The translations under genes were made by a program, and so were the position numbers. The notes under the pieces are model-generated. The model had not been told where the DNA came from. It worked only from the letters and a program-made list of their open reading frames with translations, and ran no database searches. Of a DNA stretch of 64,000 nt, positions 1-8,848 are shown piece after piece. The stretch is taken from NCBI RefSeq assembly GCF_016008875.1, contig NZ_JADTQG010000002.1, forward strand, positions 292,872-356,871. Reading direction: 5' to 3'. The stretch's first letter is position 1. Each line of letters opens with the position of its first letter. The DNA is from Ectopseudomonas mendocina. Its GTDB lineage: Bacteria; Pseudomonadota; Gammaproteobacteria; Pseudomonadales; Pseudomonadaceae.

Positions 1-372
1 CGTGGCACCGGTATCCACCAGAAATGGCACGCTTTGGCCGTTGACCGAACCGGTGATCCAGTAGTGACCACCTGGCCCCTTGGCAATGCTCAGCCGCTTT
101 CTAACCGGTTCGGCAAAACCGGCGCTGTATTCGCGACTCAGCGGATAGGCGCGCTCGACACCATCGACGCGCAACACCGCGCCCTGCTTGTCGACGCTGA
201 CCACCTGCACACCGCCCGGGCCGCTCTGACCGACCCGCACCAGCTTGCGCTGGCCGTCGACGTTGACCACTGCCGCGCCGGGAAACAGACCGACTACCTG
301 GACCTGAGAAGCCGCCCAGGAAAGGCTCGAACACGACAGCACCAGCACAGCGAGACAATGACGAATCAGCAT
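1..372 (-). CDS. retropepsin-like aspartic protease (TIGR02281-type), partial at window edge
   Basis: The visible 124 codons begin with a signal peptide or membrane anchor (MLIRHCLAVLVLSCSSLSWA) and run off the left edge of the window. After a beta-rich N-terminal part with GQSGPGG and SREYSAGF, the last visible residues are VPFLVDTGAT. The D-T-G-A triad is the catalytic motif of retroviral-type clan AA aspartic proteases, and this layout matches the bacterial TIGR02281 family, whose substrates are largely unknown. The protein is probably periplasmic or anchored in the inner membrane. It starts 18 bases downstream of the solute-binding protein gene and may be cotranscribed with it. The C-terminal half cannot be judged. 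Confidence 0.75.
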   Translation of the reverse strand, partial: MLIRHCLAVLVLSCSSLSWAASQVQVVGLFPGAAVVNVDGQRKLVRVGQSGPGGVQVVSVDKQGAVLRVDGVERAYPLSREYSAGFAEPVRKRLSIAKGPGGHYWITGSVNGQSVPFLVDTGAT

Positions 373-390
373 GAATGAGGGTCTCCCGGC

Positions 391-1125
391 TCAGTCGAAG
401 GGATAGGGCCAATGCCAGCGCGCGAAGATCGACCGCAACTCGCCGCTGGCAATCAGCCTGGCCAGACGCTGGTCATAAAGCTCGGCCAGGGCACGACCAC
501 GCGGCGTATCGGCAAAACCGAGATATAGCGGCAGCTGAGTCAGATCCGTCACGCGATACTGCTGCGGGTTGGCGGCCTGGTTCAGGGCGTAGTCGACCTC
601 GGGACGAGCATCGATGTAGAAGTCCGCATGGCCCAGGTTGAGCATGCCGAGGATACCGCCACGCCGCTGCACTTCCCGGTAGTCGCGCACATTCGGCAGA
701 TATTCCTCGTAGCCATAGCCTCTCACCCAGACCAACCGGTATTTGCCCAGGCTCTCCAGCGTCGGCACGGGCTTGTCCTTGAGGCCGACCGCGACGATCT
801 GATCGCTGTCATAGTGCTCCTTGGGGTAAAACACCTGATCCTCGATCTCGTCGCGATACGCACCGACCCAGGCATCGGCCCCGCCGCGCTGCACGAGCCC
901 GACGGCGCGCGTGTAGGGCACGCTGTAGATGCTCAGCCTGACGCCTGCCGGCTCGAACACCTCACGCATGATGTCCCAGCCCAGGCCGGTACCATCGGCT
1001 TCGGTGTAGGCGTCCCACACCTCGCTGGCCAGGCGTATCTCGTCTGGCAGATCACTCTGCGCCTGAGCACCGCTCAGGGTGCACAGCATCAACAGTACGC
1101 CCAACCAGCCTTGCCTCATCCCCAT
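391..1125 (-). CDS. periplasmic solute-binding protein, SBP_bac_3 type
   Basis: A 244-residue protein with a clear signal peptide (MGMRQGWLGVLLMLCTLSGAQAQ, cleavage after AQA). The mature part resembles family 3 extracellular solute-binding proteins: EIRLASEVWDAYT at the start, a middle AWVGAYRDE segment, and the two-lobe pattern ending in RLARLIASGELRSIF. The genes for a cognate amino-acid permease are not adjacent, so it may be an orphan binding protein or a sensor-like domain; the ligand cannot be told. A second ATG six bases inside (1119) has the better-spaced AAGGG ribosome binding site. It follows pgpA by 6 bases and probably belongs to the end of the rib-nusB-thiL-pgpA transcript. Confidence 0.8.
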   Translation of the reverse strand: MGMRQGWLGVLLMLCTLSGAQAQSDLPDEIRLASEVWDAYTEADGTGLGWDIMREVFEPAGVRLSIYSVPYTRAVGLVQRGGADAWVGAYRDEIEDQVFYPKEHYDSDQIVAVGLKDKPVPTLESLGKYRLVWVRGYGYEEYLPNVRDYREVQRRGGILGMLNLGHADFYIDARPEVDYALNQAANPQQYRVTDLTQLPLYLGFADTPRGRALAELYDQRLARLIASGELRSIFARWHWPYPFD

Positions 1126-1131
1126 GACCCT

Positions 1132-1659
1132 TTAGAAACCCAGCCCTGCTCCGTAGTTGGCCCAGGCCCAGACCAACCCCTGCATGGCCAGCCAGGCGAA
1201 GACCCCGGCGATGATGTCATCGAGCATGATGCCGACACCGCCATGCACATGACGGTCGATCCAGCGAATCGGCCAGGGTTTGACGATGTCGAACAGACGA
1301 AACATGAGGAAGCCTAGCAGTAACCAGACCCACCCCTCAGGCACCAGCCACAGGGTAATCCACATGCCGACCATCTCGTCCCAGACGATGCCTTCATGGT
1401 CGTGCACGCGCAGGTCGTCGGCGACCTTGCCGCACAGCCAGAAGCCGAACAGCATGGTCACGCCGAGCAGCAGCCAGTAGCCCCAGTCCGGCAGCATCTG
1501 CCACAGCGGCACGAACGGCAGTGCCACCAGCGAGCCCCAGGTACCGGGCGCCTTGGGCAAGGTGCCGGAGCCGAAGCCGAAGGCAATGAAGTGCCAGGGA
1601 TTACGCCACACCGAGGGCGGTACGTATTCGGCGGGAACCTGGTTGGGGTGATCGGTCAC
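1132..1659 (-). CDS. pgpA: phosphatidylglycerophosphatase A
   Basis: A membrane enzyme that dephosphorylates phosphatidylglycerophosphate to phosphatidylglycerol. The sequence has the PgpA signature GSGTLPKAPGTWGSL near residue 30, several hydrophobic segments, and the acidic stretch HDHEGIVWDEMVGM typical of the metal-binding core. About 175 residues, normal for the family. The start is a GTG: the one at 1659 has GGAG five bases upstream and gives MTDHPNQVP, while an in-frame GTG at 1665 would add two residues. thiL ends 15 bases upstream, consistent with the conserved nusB-thiL-pgpA operon of Pseudomonas. Confidence 0.93.
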   Translation of the reverse strand: MTDHPNQVPAEYVPPSVWRNPWHFIAFGFGSGTLPKAPGTWGSLVALPFVPLWQMLPDWGYWLLLGVTMLFGFWLCGKVADDLRVHDHEGIVWDEMVGMWITLWLVPEGWVWLLLGFLMFRLFDIVKPWPIRWIDRHVHGGVGIMLDDIIAGVFAWLAMQGLVWAWANYGAGLGF

Positions 1660-1674
1660 ACGCACTCCGTCCTG

Positions 1675-2628
1675 TCAGAAATGTTGATAGCCGCCACGGG
1701 GCGGTTCGATGGGCTGACCTGCAGCATCCAACAACTGTACGCCAGTACCGGCCAGCACACGGCCGATAACCCGCACATCGAGCCAATCGGCCTGTACATC
1801 AGCAAGCAACGCTGGCGGTAGGGTAAAGGCCAGGCGGTAATCATCGCCACCACTCAGCGCGCAGGCCCGCGCATGCTCTTCACCAGCGAACGCACGCAGC
1901 GGCGTAGACAGTGGAACTCGCTCCAGTTCGATCTGCAAGGCTACCTGCGAAGCCTCGGCAATATGACCACAGTCGGCTAGCAGCCCGTCGGAAATATCCA
2001 GCGCGGCCGTGGCCCGCCCACGCAAGGCCTGGCCCAAGGCCAATTGCGGTTGCGGCGACCAGTAGCGCGCCAGCAGCGCCTCGCGGATTTCATCTGGCGC
2101 ATTACGCTGCCCCAGTGCCAGTGGCAACGCCCCGGCGGCGTCGCCCAACTCGCCACCGACACAGAGCAGATCCCCCACCTGCGCCCCGCTGCGCAGCAGC
2201 GCCTGCCGGCGCGGCACCCGGCCGAACACGGTCAGCGTCAGGCTCAGCGGACCGCGTGTGGTATCGCCCCCGACCAACGCCAGCGAGCAGTCCTGCGCCA
2301 TCAGCTGCAAGCCGCGAGTGAACGCGGCCAGCCAGGCTTCGCTGACGCTCGGCAGGGTCAGCGCGAGGGTAAAGGCGAGCGGCGTAGCGCCCATGGCAGC
2401 CAGGTCGCTGGCAGAGACGGCCAGCGCACGCTGACCGAGAAGAAAGGCATCGCAGGCGTCGGGGAAGTGCACCCCGGCGACCAGCGTATCGGTGGAAACT
2501 GCCAACTGCTCGTCGGCTGGCAGAGCCAGCAGCGCGCAATCATCACCAATGCCACGAACCACGCCGTCGCCGCCTTGCGCGCAGGGGGCGGCGGCGAAGT
2601 AGTGACGAATCAGCTCGAACTCACCCAT
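1675..2628 (-). CDS. thiL: thiamine-monophosphate kinase
   Basis: ThiL phosphorylates thiamine monophosphate to thiamine pyrophosphate, the last step of the cofactor pathway. The 317-residue protein shows the PurM-like ATP-binding motifs of ThiL: GIGDDCALL near residue 26, STDTLVAGVHF, VGGDTTRG, LDISDGLLAD and SGGDDY. The start at 2628 (MGEFELIRHYF) matches the usual ThiL N-terminus; a longer reading to 2664 adds 12 non-conserved residues. It lies 90 bases downstream of nusB and just ahead of pgpA. Confidence 0.95.
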   Translation of the reverse strand: MGEFELIRHYFAAAPCAQGGDGVVRGIGDDCALLALPADEQLAVSTDTLVAGVHFPDACDAFLLGQRALAVSASDLAAMGATPLAFTLALTLPSVSEAWLAAFTRGLQLMAQDCSLALVGGDTTRGPLSLTLTVFGRVPRRQALLRSGAQVGDLLCVGGELGDAAGALPLALGQRNAPDEIREALLARYWSPQPQLALGQALRGRATAALDISDGLLADCGHIAEASQVALQIELERVPLSTPLRAFAGEEHARACALSGGDDYRLAFTLPPALLADVQADWLDVRVIGRVLAGTGVQLLDAAGQPIEPPRGGYQHF

Positions 2629-2718
2629 GTGCGAGCCACGATCCACTGCGCGCGGGCCCTGCAACGCGAGAGCAGGACAGGGGTTGGCGAGATCGTGAAC
2701 CGAGCATCCGCTAGGGCC

Positions 2719-3198
2719 TCAACGCTTGTTGGCGTTGACTTCGGCGGCACGCAGCGTGGGCGCAAGCTTGTCGAGGATGCCGTTGACGAACTTATGCCCA
2801 TCGGTGGCACCGAACACCTTGGCCAGCTCGATGCCTTCGTTGATCACCACCTTGTAGGGGACGTCGACGCGGTTCTTCAGCTCGTAGGTGGACAGGCGCA
2901 GGATGGCCAGTTCGACCGGATCGATCTCTTCCAGCGGACGATCGAGCAGCGGCGCGAAGGCACCGTCCAACTCGGTCTTCTGCCGCGGCACGCCGTGCAG
3001 GATCTCGTGGAAGTAGGCTCCGTCGACCTTGCTGAAGTCATTGTCGACGCGAAACTGCGCTTCGATCTCGTTCAGCGGCTGCCCGGCGATGTGCCAGGAG
3101 TACAGGGCCTGCATGGCCAGGGTGCGGGCTTCGCGGCGCGCGAGAATCTTGCCGCTGGGGCCCTTCTTGGCCGGCTGGCCGTTACCGGAGTTGCTCAC
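2719..3198 (-). CDS. nusB: transcription antitermination factor NusB
   Basis: NusB pairs with NusE (ribosomal protein S10) on boxA RNA in rRNA operon antitermination. At 159 residues it has the all-helical NusB fold pattern: [35 protein letters not shown], and the closing [31 protein letters not shown]. Its ATG overlaps the ribH stop codon by four bases (ATGA), so the two genes are probably translationally coupled, the usual ribH-nusB arrangement. Its partner S10 is encoded in this window at 42.6-42.9 kb. Confidence 0.97.
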   Translation of the reverse strand: MSNSGNGQPAKKGPSGKILARREARTLAMQALYSWHIAGQPLNEIEAQFRVDNDFSKVDGAYFHEILHGVPRQKTELDGAFAPLLDRPLEEIDPVELAILRLSTYELKNRVDVPYKVVINEGIELAKVFGATDGHKFVNGILDKLAPTLRAAEVNANKR

Positions 3199-3671
3199 TT
3201 GGCCTCCAACTGCGCCAGCAGGCTGACCATTTCCAGGGCAGACAGCGCAGCTTCGGCTCCCTTGTTACCCGCCTTGGTGCCGGAACGTTCGATGGCTTGT
3301 TCGATGGAGTCGACGGTCAGGACGCCGAAGGCGACCGGCACGCCGTATTCCATGGAGACCTGAGCCAGGCCCTTGGTGCACTCGCCGGCGACGTATTCGA
3401 AGTGCGGGGTGCCGCCACGGATGACCGCGCCCAGGGCGATGATCGCCGCGTACTCGCCACGCTGAGCGACCTTCTGGGTCACCAGCGGAATCTCGAAGGC
3501 ACCCGGAGCACGGATGATGGTGATGTCGCTCTCGCTGACACCGTGGCGAACCAGAGCGTCGATGGCGCCGCTGACCAGGCTCTCGACGACGAAGCTGTTG
3601 AAACGGCCTACCACCAGGGCGTATTTGCCCTTCGGGGCGATGAAAGTACCTTCGATGGTCTTCAGGGTCAT
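3195..3671 (-). CDS. ribH: 6,7-dimethyl-8-ribityllumazine synthase
   Basis: Condenses 5-amino-6-ribitylaminouracil with 3,4-dihydroxy-2-butanone 4-phosphate to give lumazine, the substrate of riboflavin synthase RibC. The 158-residue protein has the family motifs ARF-like [40 protein letters not shown] (active-site His) and [10 protein letters not shown]. The start at 3671 ([10 protein letters not shown]) is the conserved one; four upstream in-frame codons were left out. Also called ribE in some Pseudomonas annotations. The 247-base gap to ribBA contains GC-rich hairpins. Confidence 0.97.
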   Translation of the reverse strand: MTLKTIEGTFIAPKGKYALVVGRFNSFVVESLVSGAIDALVRHGVSESDITIIRAPGAFEIPLVTQKVAQRGEYAAIIALGAVIRGGTPHFEYVAGECTKGLAQVSMEYGVPVAFGVLTVDSIEQAIERSGTKAGNKGAEAALSALEMVSLLAQLEAK

Positions 3672-3774
3672 GACGGGTCTCACATGGGTTAAAGAGCCGG
3701 AGCGCTTTGCGCTCCGAAAATAAAATTCGTTTGTCGGCGTAGCCCCCTTGCCACCGGCAGAGGGCTCGCTTTCT

Positions 3775-3890
3775 CCCCTCTCCCGCTTGCGGGAGAGGGG
3801 CAGGGGCGGCCCGCGTAGGGAGAGGGTTAGGCGTTGACCACAACACCCTCTCCCGCCCTGCGGGCACCCTCTCCCATAAATGGGAGAGGG
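3775..3890. repeat. GC-rich intergenic palindromic repeat cluster
   Basis: Between ribBA and ribH there are several copies of a CCCTCTCCC / GGGAGAGGG motif. One forms a perfect hairpin at 3775-3800 (12-base arms, TT centre), another a hairpin at 3867-3890 (CCCTCTCCCA with a short AT loop), and further copies at 3818-3826 and 3846-3854 face each other. This is the layout of a dispersed REP-like element found between bacterial genes. It lies inside the presumed rib transcript and could stabilise or attenuate the RNA upstream of ribH; no U-tract follows the stems, so a simple terminator is unlikely. Confidence 0.75.
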
Positions 3891-3918
3891 TCATCAGCTT
3901 TGGCCCTTCGGGCCGCTT

Positions 3919-4998
3919 TTAATCAGCCGGCAGGTATTCTACAACCTCGAGGTCGAAGCCGGATATCGCGTTGAACTTCATCGGCGAGCTCATCAGGCGC
4001 ATCTTGCGCACGCCCAGGTCGCGCAGAATCTGCGAACCGGCGCCCACGGTGCTGTAGGTCGCAGGATTGGCCGGTTGCTGACGGCCGATCAGCGCCAACA
4101 GCTCAGGGCCGGTCAGCGGGTTGCCGAGCAGCAGCACCACGCCACTGCCCGCCTTGGCCACTTCGGCCATGGCCGCACGCATGCTCCAGCGGCCCGGCTG
4201 ATTGACCAGGAACAGGTCGCGCAGCGGGTCCATGTTGTGCACGCGCACCAGGGTCGGCTCTTCCGCGCAGACGGTGCCCAGAGTCAACGCCATGTGCGCG
4301 GTGTTCTCCACGCCATCACGGTAGGTCACCAGGTTGAACTGGCCCAGCTCGGTGTCCAACGGCTGCTCGCTGATGCGCTCGACGGTACGCTCGTGGATCA
4401 GGCGGTAGTGGATCAGATCGGCGATGGTGCCGATCTTCAGACCGTGCTCTTCAGCGAACTTTTCCAGCTCCGGGCGACGCGCCATGGTGCCGTCGTCGTT
4501 CATGATCTCGCAGATCACCCCGCTCGGTTCGAAACCGCCCATACGCGCCAGGTCGCAGGCCGCCTCGGTATGGCCGGCACGGGCCAGCACGCCGCCGGGC
4601 TGGGCCATCAGCGGGAAGATATGGCCGGGGCTGACGATATCTTCAGCCACAGCGTTGCGCGCGACCGCAGCCTGCACGGTACGCGCACGGTCAGCAGCCG
4701 AGATACCGGTGGTCACACCCTCGGCGGCCTCGATGGAGACGGTGAACTTGGTGCCGAAACCCGAGCCGTTGCGCGGCGACATCAGCGGCAGATTGAGCAG
4801 CTCGCAGCGCTCGCGGGTCATCGGCATGCAGATCAGGCCGCGGGCGAAGCGGGCCATGAAGTTGATGTGCTCGGCGGTGACGCATTCGGAGGCGATGATG
4901 ATGTCGCCTTCGTTCTCGCGGTCCTCGTCATCCATGAGGATGACCATCTTGCCGGCGCGGATGTCTTCGATCAGTTCTTCAGCGGTATTGAGCGCCAT
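3919..4998 (-). CDS. ribB: 3,4-dihydroxy-2-butanone 4-phosphate synthase with degenerate GTP cyclohydrolase II domain
   Basis: The N-terminal 200 residues are a complete DHBP synthase, converting ribulose 5-phosphate to the C4 unit of riboflavin: [11 protein letters not shown] holds the acidic metal site, followed by RPGHIFPL-like [15 protein letters not shown] and [12 protein letters not shown]. The C-terminal part aligns with GTP cyclohydrolase II but at the zinc site reads [13 protein letters not shown] and has no Cys trio, so that domain is expected to be inactive and another ribA should exist elsewhere. 359 residues from ATG 4998, which has GAGGAG seven bases upstream; a TTG at 5013 is less likely. 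It follows ribC by 11 bases. Confidence 0.93.
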   Translation of the reverse strand: MALNTAEELIEDIRAGKMVILMDDEDRENEGDIIIASECVTAEHINFMARFARGLICMPMTRERCELLNLPLMSPRNGSGFGTKFTVSIEAAEGVTTGISAADRARTVQAAVARNAVAEDIVSPGHIFPLMAQPGGVLARAGHTEAACDLARMGGFEPSGVICEIMNDDGTMARRPELEKFAEEHGLKIGTIADLIHYRLIHERTVERISEQPLDTELGQFNLVTYRDGVENTAHMALTLGTVCAEEPTLVRVHNMDPLRDLFLVNQPGRWSMRAAMAEVAKAGSGVVLLLGNPLTGPELLALIGRQQPANPATYSTVGAGSQILRDLGVRKMRLMSSPMKFNAISGFDLEVVEYLPAD

Positions 4999-5009
4999 CG
5001 GGCGTCTCC

Positions 5010-5672
5010 TCAATTCTTCAGGTAGCCGTGTTCGGCGAGAAAGCTTTCGGTGAGGCCCGAGGCCTTGGGCTCGGCGGCCTTGTCGCCGAGCAGCAGGCGC
5101 TCCAGGTAACGAGCCAGCAGATCGACCTCAAGGTTGACCTTACGCCCGGCCTGGTAGTCGACCATGATGGTCTCGGCCAGGGTGTGCGGCACGATGGTCA
5201 GTTCGAACTCGGCGCCATCGACGGCGTTGACGGTCAGGCTGGTTCCGTCGACGGTGATCGAGCCCTTGTGCGCGATGTACTTGGCCAATTCGCGCGGGGC
5301 GCGCACCCTGAACTGCACGGCGCGGGCATTATCGGCGCGCGAGACGATCTCGCCGACGCCATCGACGTGCCCACTGACCAGATGACCGCCGAGGCGACTG
5401 GTCGGCGTCAAAGCCTTCTCCAGATTCACTGCGCTGCCGGGCTTGAGATCGACAAAGGCGGTGCGCGCCAGCGTCTCGCGGCTGACGTCGGCCCAGAAGC
5501 CGTCGCCGGGCAATTCCACGGCGGTCAGGCAGATGCCGTTGACGGCGATGCTGTCGCCGAGCTTGACGTCGCCCAGGTCGAGTTTGCCGGTGGCCACGTA
5601 GACGCGCACGTCGCCGCCCTTGGGCGTCATGGCGCGGATACTGCCGATGGCTTCGATTATGCCGGTGAACAT
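5010..5672 (-). CDS. ribC: riboflavin synthase alpha chain
   Basis: Dismutates two 6,7-dimethyl-8-ribityllumazine molecules to riboflavin. The 220 residues contain two homologous barrels: [10 protein letters not shown] at the start, [13 protein letters not shown] with the conserved NG-C-LT, then [14 protein letters not shown], repeated as [15 protein letters not shown] and [14 protein letters not shown]. The ATG at 5672 has GGAGG four bases upstream. It is the first full gene after the FMN riboswitch and overlaps by 16 bases a short leader ORF (5657-5713) in another frame. Named ribE in some systems. Confidence 0.97.
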   Translation of the reverse strand: MFTGIIEAIGSIRAMTPKGGDVRVYVATGKLDLGDVKLGDSIAVNGICLTAVELPGDGFWADVSRETLARTAFVDLKPGSAVNLEKALTPTSRLGGHLVSGHVDGVGEIVSRADNARAVQFRVRAPRELAKYIAHKGSITVDGTSLTVNAVDGAEFELTIVPHTLAETIMVDYQAGRKVNLEVDLLARYLERLLLGDKAAEPKASGLTESFLAEHGYLKN

Positions 5673-5713
5673 ACGCCCTCCGGTTTCACGTTGAAGGTAT
5701 TGCTGAACAGCAT
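5657..5713 (-). CDS. putative 18-residue leader peptide upstream of ribC
   Basis: An ATG at 5713 has an excellent Shine-Dalgarno (AGGAG, 7 bases away) and opens [18 protein letters not shown] before a TAA inside the ribC coding start. The reading frame differs from ribC and overlaps it by 16 bases. Its ribosome binding site is in the 3' arm of a hairpin (5723-5743) downstream of the FMN riboswitch. Seen directly: ATG, ribosome binding site, stop, overlap. Inferred: translation of this ORF could unwind the ribC start region and let the riboswitch control ribC by coupling. No homology is claimed. Confidence 0.45.
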   Translation of the reverse strand: MLFSNTFNVKPEGVCSPA

Positions 5714-5722
5714 GGACGAACT

Positions 5723-5743
5723 CCTGTTTTGGTCAAAAACAGG
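5723..5743 (-). promoter_or_regulatory. putative SD-sequestering hairpin of the FMN riboswitch expression platform
   Basis: On the minus strand the sequence CCTGTTTT-TGACC-AAAACAGG forms a perfect 8-bp stem with a 5-base loop. The 3' arm runs into AGGAG, the ribosome binding site of the leader ORF at 5713. CTCCT, complementary to AGGAG, lies upstream near 5792-5796 just after the aptamer and could form an alternative pairing. A switch between these is an inference. Confidence 0.5.
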
Positions 5744-5800
5744 GCAATGCCGATCGATAGGGATTTCACGGACACGCAAAAGGCGCCCGAGGAGGGAATC

Positions 5801-5951
5801 CCGCTCTCTCTTTATCCGGACTATACCGTCGGCCCCGGAATCGCACCGGGTCTGCTGGACCTCGTCCGGCAGATGCCATGACGAGCGCTCGCGGGCTAGG
5901 TTCTGCGAACCATTACCGCCGGTGGGGAATCTCACCCCGCCCTGAGAACGT
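5801..5951 (-). ncRNA. FMN riboswitch (RFN element)
   Basis: Read on the minus strand, the region between ribD and ribC carries the diagnostic RFN boxes in order: CAGGGCGGGGTGAGATTCCC, ACCGGCGGTAAT, AGCCCGCGAGCG, GACCCGGTGCGATTCCGGG, CCGACGGTATAGTCCGGAT, and a closing AAGAGAGAG that pairs with the 5' TTCTC. FMN binding to this aptamer represses riboflavin genes in many bacteria. The output here is ribC-ribB-ribH and the downstream nusB-thiL-pgpA. No U-rich terminator is seen between aptamer and gene, so control of translation initiation is more likely than transcription termination. Confidence 0.97.
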
Positions 5952-6017
5952 TGCGGCCATATGCAAATGACCGCGTGGCGTTGTACCACATTTGCAACCG
6001 TAACGCATGGCCCCGCG

Positions 6018-7133
6018 CTAGGCGGTCTTCGGTACGGCGGTGACCTGCCAGTCCTCGCCAACGGCGCGGATATCTAGGATGCGCAGTTCCGTCGCCTCGG
6101 CCATGCGATCGAGCGGCAGCTCGAACAATGGCCGCGCGCTGGAACCCAGCAACTTGGGCGCAACGAAGATGCGGTACTCGTCCACCAGCCCGGCACGGGC
6201 GAAGGCGCCAGCCAGGCGCGGCCCGGCCTCGACCAGCACCTCGTTGACGCCGCGCCCGGCCAGCTCCTGCATCAGTTTGCGCAAGTCGACATGGCCATCG
6301 CTGCCCGGCACGGCAAGCAGTTCGTGGCCGTCCGCCTGGTAGCCGTCAGGAGCGATGGCGACAGCGCAGGTCGCCACCAGAGCAGAGCCGACCTGGAAGA
6401 AGGTTTGGTCCAACGGCACACGCAGGCGGCCATCGATCAGCACGCGCAGCGGCGGGCGACGCTGCGCCAGGGCGGTCAACTCGGCATCAAGCCCAAGCTC
6501 TTCGGGACGCACGGTCAGCCGTGCATCATCGGCCAGCACGGTGTCGGCGCCACTGAGCACCACGCTGGACTGCGCGCGTAAACGCTGCACCTCGGCGCGA
6601 GCGGCCGGCCCGGTGATCCACTGGCTTTCGCCGCTGGCCATCGCCGTGCGGCCATCCAGGCTCATCGCCGACTTGACCCGCACGAATGGCAGGCCACTTT
6701 CCATGCGTTTGATGAAGCCGACATTGAGCGCCCGCGCCTCGGCCTCCAGCACGCCGGACAGTACTTCGATTCCGGCGTTGGCCAGGCGCAACAGGCCACG
6801 CCCGGCGACTTGCGGGTTGGGGTCCTGCATCGCAGCGACTACCCGACCGACACCCGCTGCGACCAGTGCATCGGCGCACGGCGGCGTACGCCCGTGGTGA
6901 CTGCAGGGCTCCAGGGTCACGTAGGCGGTGGCACCGCGCGCCCGCTCACCGGCCTGGCGCAGGGCGTGCACCTCGGCGTGCGGCTCGCCAGCCCGGGCAT
7001 GCCAGCCCTCGCCGACGATCTCGCCGTCACGCACGATGACGCAGCCAACCCGTGGGTTCGGATGGGTGGAATAAAGGCCTTTGCGCGCCAGCTTAAGGGC
7101 GCGCGCCATAAACAAGTGGTCGCGCTCGTTCAT
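6018..7133 (-). CDS. ribD: bifunctional pyrimidine deaminase / 5-amino-6-(5-phosphoribosylamino)uracil reductase
   Basis: Carries out the second and third steps of riboflavin synthesis. The N-terminal deaminase (residues 1-145) has the zinc motif HAEVHAL and [11 protein letters not shown]; the C-terminal reductase (about 146-371) has [36 protein letters not shown] and [10 protein letters not shown]. Length 371 is typical. Its ATG overlaps the nrdR stop by four bases, so nrdR-ribD are coupled. It lies upstream of the riboswitch, so it is probably not under its control. Confidence 0.97.
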   Translation of the reverse strand: MNERDHLFMARALKLARKGLYSTHPNPRVGCVIVRDGEIVGEGWHARAGEPHAEVHALRQAGERARGATAYVTLEPCSHHGRTPPCADALVAAGVGRVVAAMQDPNPQVAGRGLLRLANAGIEVLSGVLEAEARALNVGFIKRMESGLPFVRVKSAMSLDGRTAMASGESQWITGPAARAEVQRLRAQSSVVLSGADTVLADDARLTVRPEELGLDAELTALAQRRPPLRVLIDGRLRVPLDQTFFQVGSALVATCAVAIAPDGYQADGHELLAVPGSDGHVDLRKLMQELAGRGVNEVLVEAGPRLAGAFARAGLVDEYRIFVAPKLLGSSARPLFELPLDRMAEATELRILDIRAVGEDWQVTAVPKTA

Positions 7134-7597
7134 CGGCTTTTCGACGGCTCGCGGGCCAGACGCTCAATTTCTTCGCGGAATTCGTTGAGATCCTGGAAGC
7201 GCCGATACACCGAGGCGAAACGAATGTAGGCCACCTCGTCGAGTTTGCTCAGCTCGGTCATCACCAGTTCGCCCAGCACCAGCGACTTCACCTCGCGCTC
7301 GCCAGTGGCCCGCAGCTGCTGCTTGATGCGGGCGATGGCCTCTTCCAGGCGCTCGACGCTGACCGGGCGTTTCTCCAGCGCGCGCTGCATGCCGGCGCGC
7401 AGCTTCTCTTCATCGAAGGGCTGGCGGCTGCCGTCCTGTTTGATCAGACGTGGCATCACCAGCTCGGCGGTTTCGAAGGTGGTGAAACGCTCGCCGCAGG
7501 CCACGCATTCGCGGCGGCGGCGGACTTGGTCGCCCTCGGCGACCAGACGGGAATCGATGACCTTGGTGTCGTTGGCGGCGCAGAAGGGACAATGCAT
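7130..7597 (-). CDS. nrdR: transcriptional repressor of ribonucleotide reductase genes NrdR
   Basis: A 155-residue zinc-ribbon/ATP-cone regulator that senses ATP/dATP and represses nrd genes. The N-terminus [17 protein letters not shown] gives the first CxxC and [13 protein letters not shown] the second; the ATP-cone follows from [18 protein letters not shown]. The C-terminus is the usual variable tail (LAREPSKSR). It is the first gene of the minus-strand rib cluster and diverges from the lipoprotein gene at 7698, with 100 bases between them. Confidence 0.97.
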   Translation of the reverse strand: MHCPFCAANDTKVIDSRLVAEGDQVRRRRECVACGERFTTFETAELVMPRLIKQDGSRQPFDEEKLRAGMQRALEKRPVSVERLEEAIARIKQQLRATGEREVKSLVLGELVMTELSKLDEVAYIRFASVYRRFQDLNEFREEIERLAREPSKSR

Positions 7598-7697
7598 GGC
7601 AGGCGCGGGCTGTTGGCGGCAAAGGCGTCATGGTAGCGCATAGAGGCAGCAAGACAAATTAAGCTATGGCAACGCACCTTCGAGAGCAGAACCTGCC

Positions 7698-8138
7698 ATG
7701 AACCGATACCTGTCCTTCCTGCTAGTGGCGTTGAGCGGCCTGCTCGCCGCCTGTGCCAGCGAACCCACGGCTACCACACCGCCTGCCACGCCAACTCCGA
7801 CAGAGACCGAAGCCAGTACGCCTATCGTCCAAGGCCCCGGCCTGCGCGGCGAGTTGATTGGCGTGGCCGCGGGCGCCGATGTCGATCTGGCGCTGCTGGG
7901 CGTGGATATGCGCGGCCGGCCGCGCGCCCTGCTCGGTCAGATCCATCTGCGTGGCAACGGCGAAGCGCTGCCGTTTCATCTGCCGGTGAGCGACCGGCAG
8001 GTACCGCAGGATCTACGCCTGGAACTGCGCGGCCGGGTCAGCCAGTCCGGGCGCCTTGTGCAACGCCTGCCGGCACGCACCATCGTCGAGTTGAGCGACC
8101 AGGACCTTGGCGCCCTGCATCTGGTGCCGGCGCCATGA
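7698..8138 (+). CDS. YbaY/YscW-like lipoprotein
   Basis: A 146-residue protein with a lipoprotein signal: [19 protein letters not shown], lipobox LAAC with Cys19, then a Thr/Pro-rich linker. The remainder ([24 protein letters not shown] ... [11 protein letters not shown] ... [12 protein letters not shown]) resembles YbaY-type small outer-membrane lipoproteins, which have no settled function. It is probably acylated and transported by Lol to the outer membrane. The stop overlaps the ATG of the methyltransferase by four bases, so the two are cotranscribed. Confidence 0.8.
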   Translation: MNRYLSFLLVALSGLLAACASEPTATTPPATPTPTETEASTPIVQGPGLRGELIGVAAGADVDLALLGVDMRGRPRALLGQIHLRGNGEALPFHLPVSDRQVPQDLRLELRGRVSQSGRLVQRLPARTIVELSDQDLGALHLVPAP

Positions 8139-8794
8139 AACCACCGGAAGCGCTGCAGCAGGCGCTGAGCGAACTACTCGGCGATGCGCGCCTGGTGGCC
8201 GAAACCCTGCCGGGTACCGATATCGCCCTGTGGCTGATCGATGCCAGCAACATGGATCGCGCCTTCAACGCCGAGGAAACCCAGCGCATTCTCGAAGAGC
8301 CGCCCTACTGGTGCTTCTGCTGGGCCAGCGGCCTGGTGCTGGCGCGCTGGCTGGCCGAGCGTCCCGAGTGGGTGCGCGGCAAGCGCGTACTGGATTTCGG
8401 CGCAGGCTCCGGCGTGGCGGCGATTGCCGCTGCCAAGGCCGGCGCCGCCGAGGTGGTGGCCTGCGACCTCGATCCCGTGGCACTGGCCGCCTGTCGCGCC
8501 AATGCCGAACTCAATGGCGTGACGCTGAACTACTCGGAAGATTTCTTCGCCGAGGCGGACCGCTACGACCTGATCCTAGTAGCCGACGTGCTCTACGACC
8601 GCGCCAATCTGCCGTTGCTGGACCACTTCCTCAGCCGTGGGCGTCAGGCGCTGGTGGCCGACTCGCGGGTCAAGGACTTCCAGCATCCGCTCTACCAGCG
8701 CCTGGCCCTGCTGGAGGGCTGCACCTGGCCGGATCTGGCCGAGCCTGCGGAATTTCGCGAGGTCAGTCTGTATCACGCGGCGCGCCCCTTGTAA
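8135..8794 (+). CDS. class I SAM-dependent methyltransferase (ETFB/PrmA-like)
   Basis: A 219-residue cytoplasmic protein with a Rossmann SAM site: motif [20 protein letters not shown] at about residue 86, acidic motif [12 protein letters not shown], and [13 protein letters not shown] as post-motif. The upstream block [20 protein letters not shown] is characteristic of the family that includes ETF-beta lysine and nicotinamide-type methyltransferases, so a protein-lysine target is possible but not shown. It is coupled to the upstream lipoprotein gene by a 4-base ATGA overlap. Confidence 0.85.
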   Translation: MKPPEALQQALSELLGDARLVAETLPGTDIALWLIDASNMDRAFNAEETQRILEEPPYWCFCWASGLVLARWLAERPEWVRGKRVLDFGAGSGVAAIAAAKAGAAEVVACDLDPVALAACRANAELNGVTLNYSEDFFAEADRYDLILVADVLYDRANLPLLDHFLSRGRQALVADSRVKDFQHPLYQRLALLEGCTWPDLAEPAEFREVSLYHAARPL

Positions 8795-8848
8795 CCGCGC
8801 CCCGCTGCCCGCATTAATAGACCATTGCCCTGCTTTTCGAGACCGACC

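Noticed and set aside
2629..2664. 12-codon N-terminal extension of ThiL
   Set aside because: Not like the family N-terminus; ATG at 2628 gives the conserved start.
5714..6061. Longer frame across the FMN riboswitch (116 codons ahead of the leader ORF)
   Set aside because: It reads through the structured aptamer; only the last 18 codons have a start with a good ribosome binding site.
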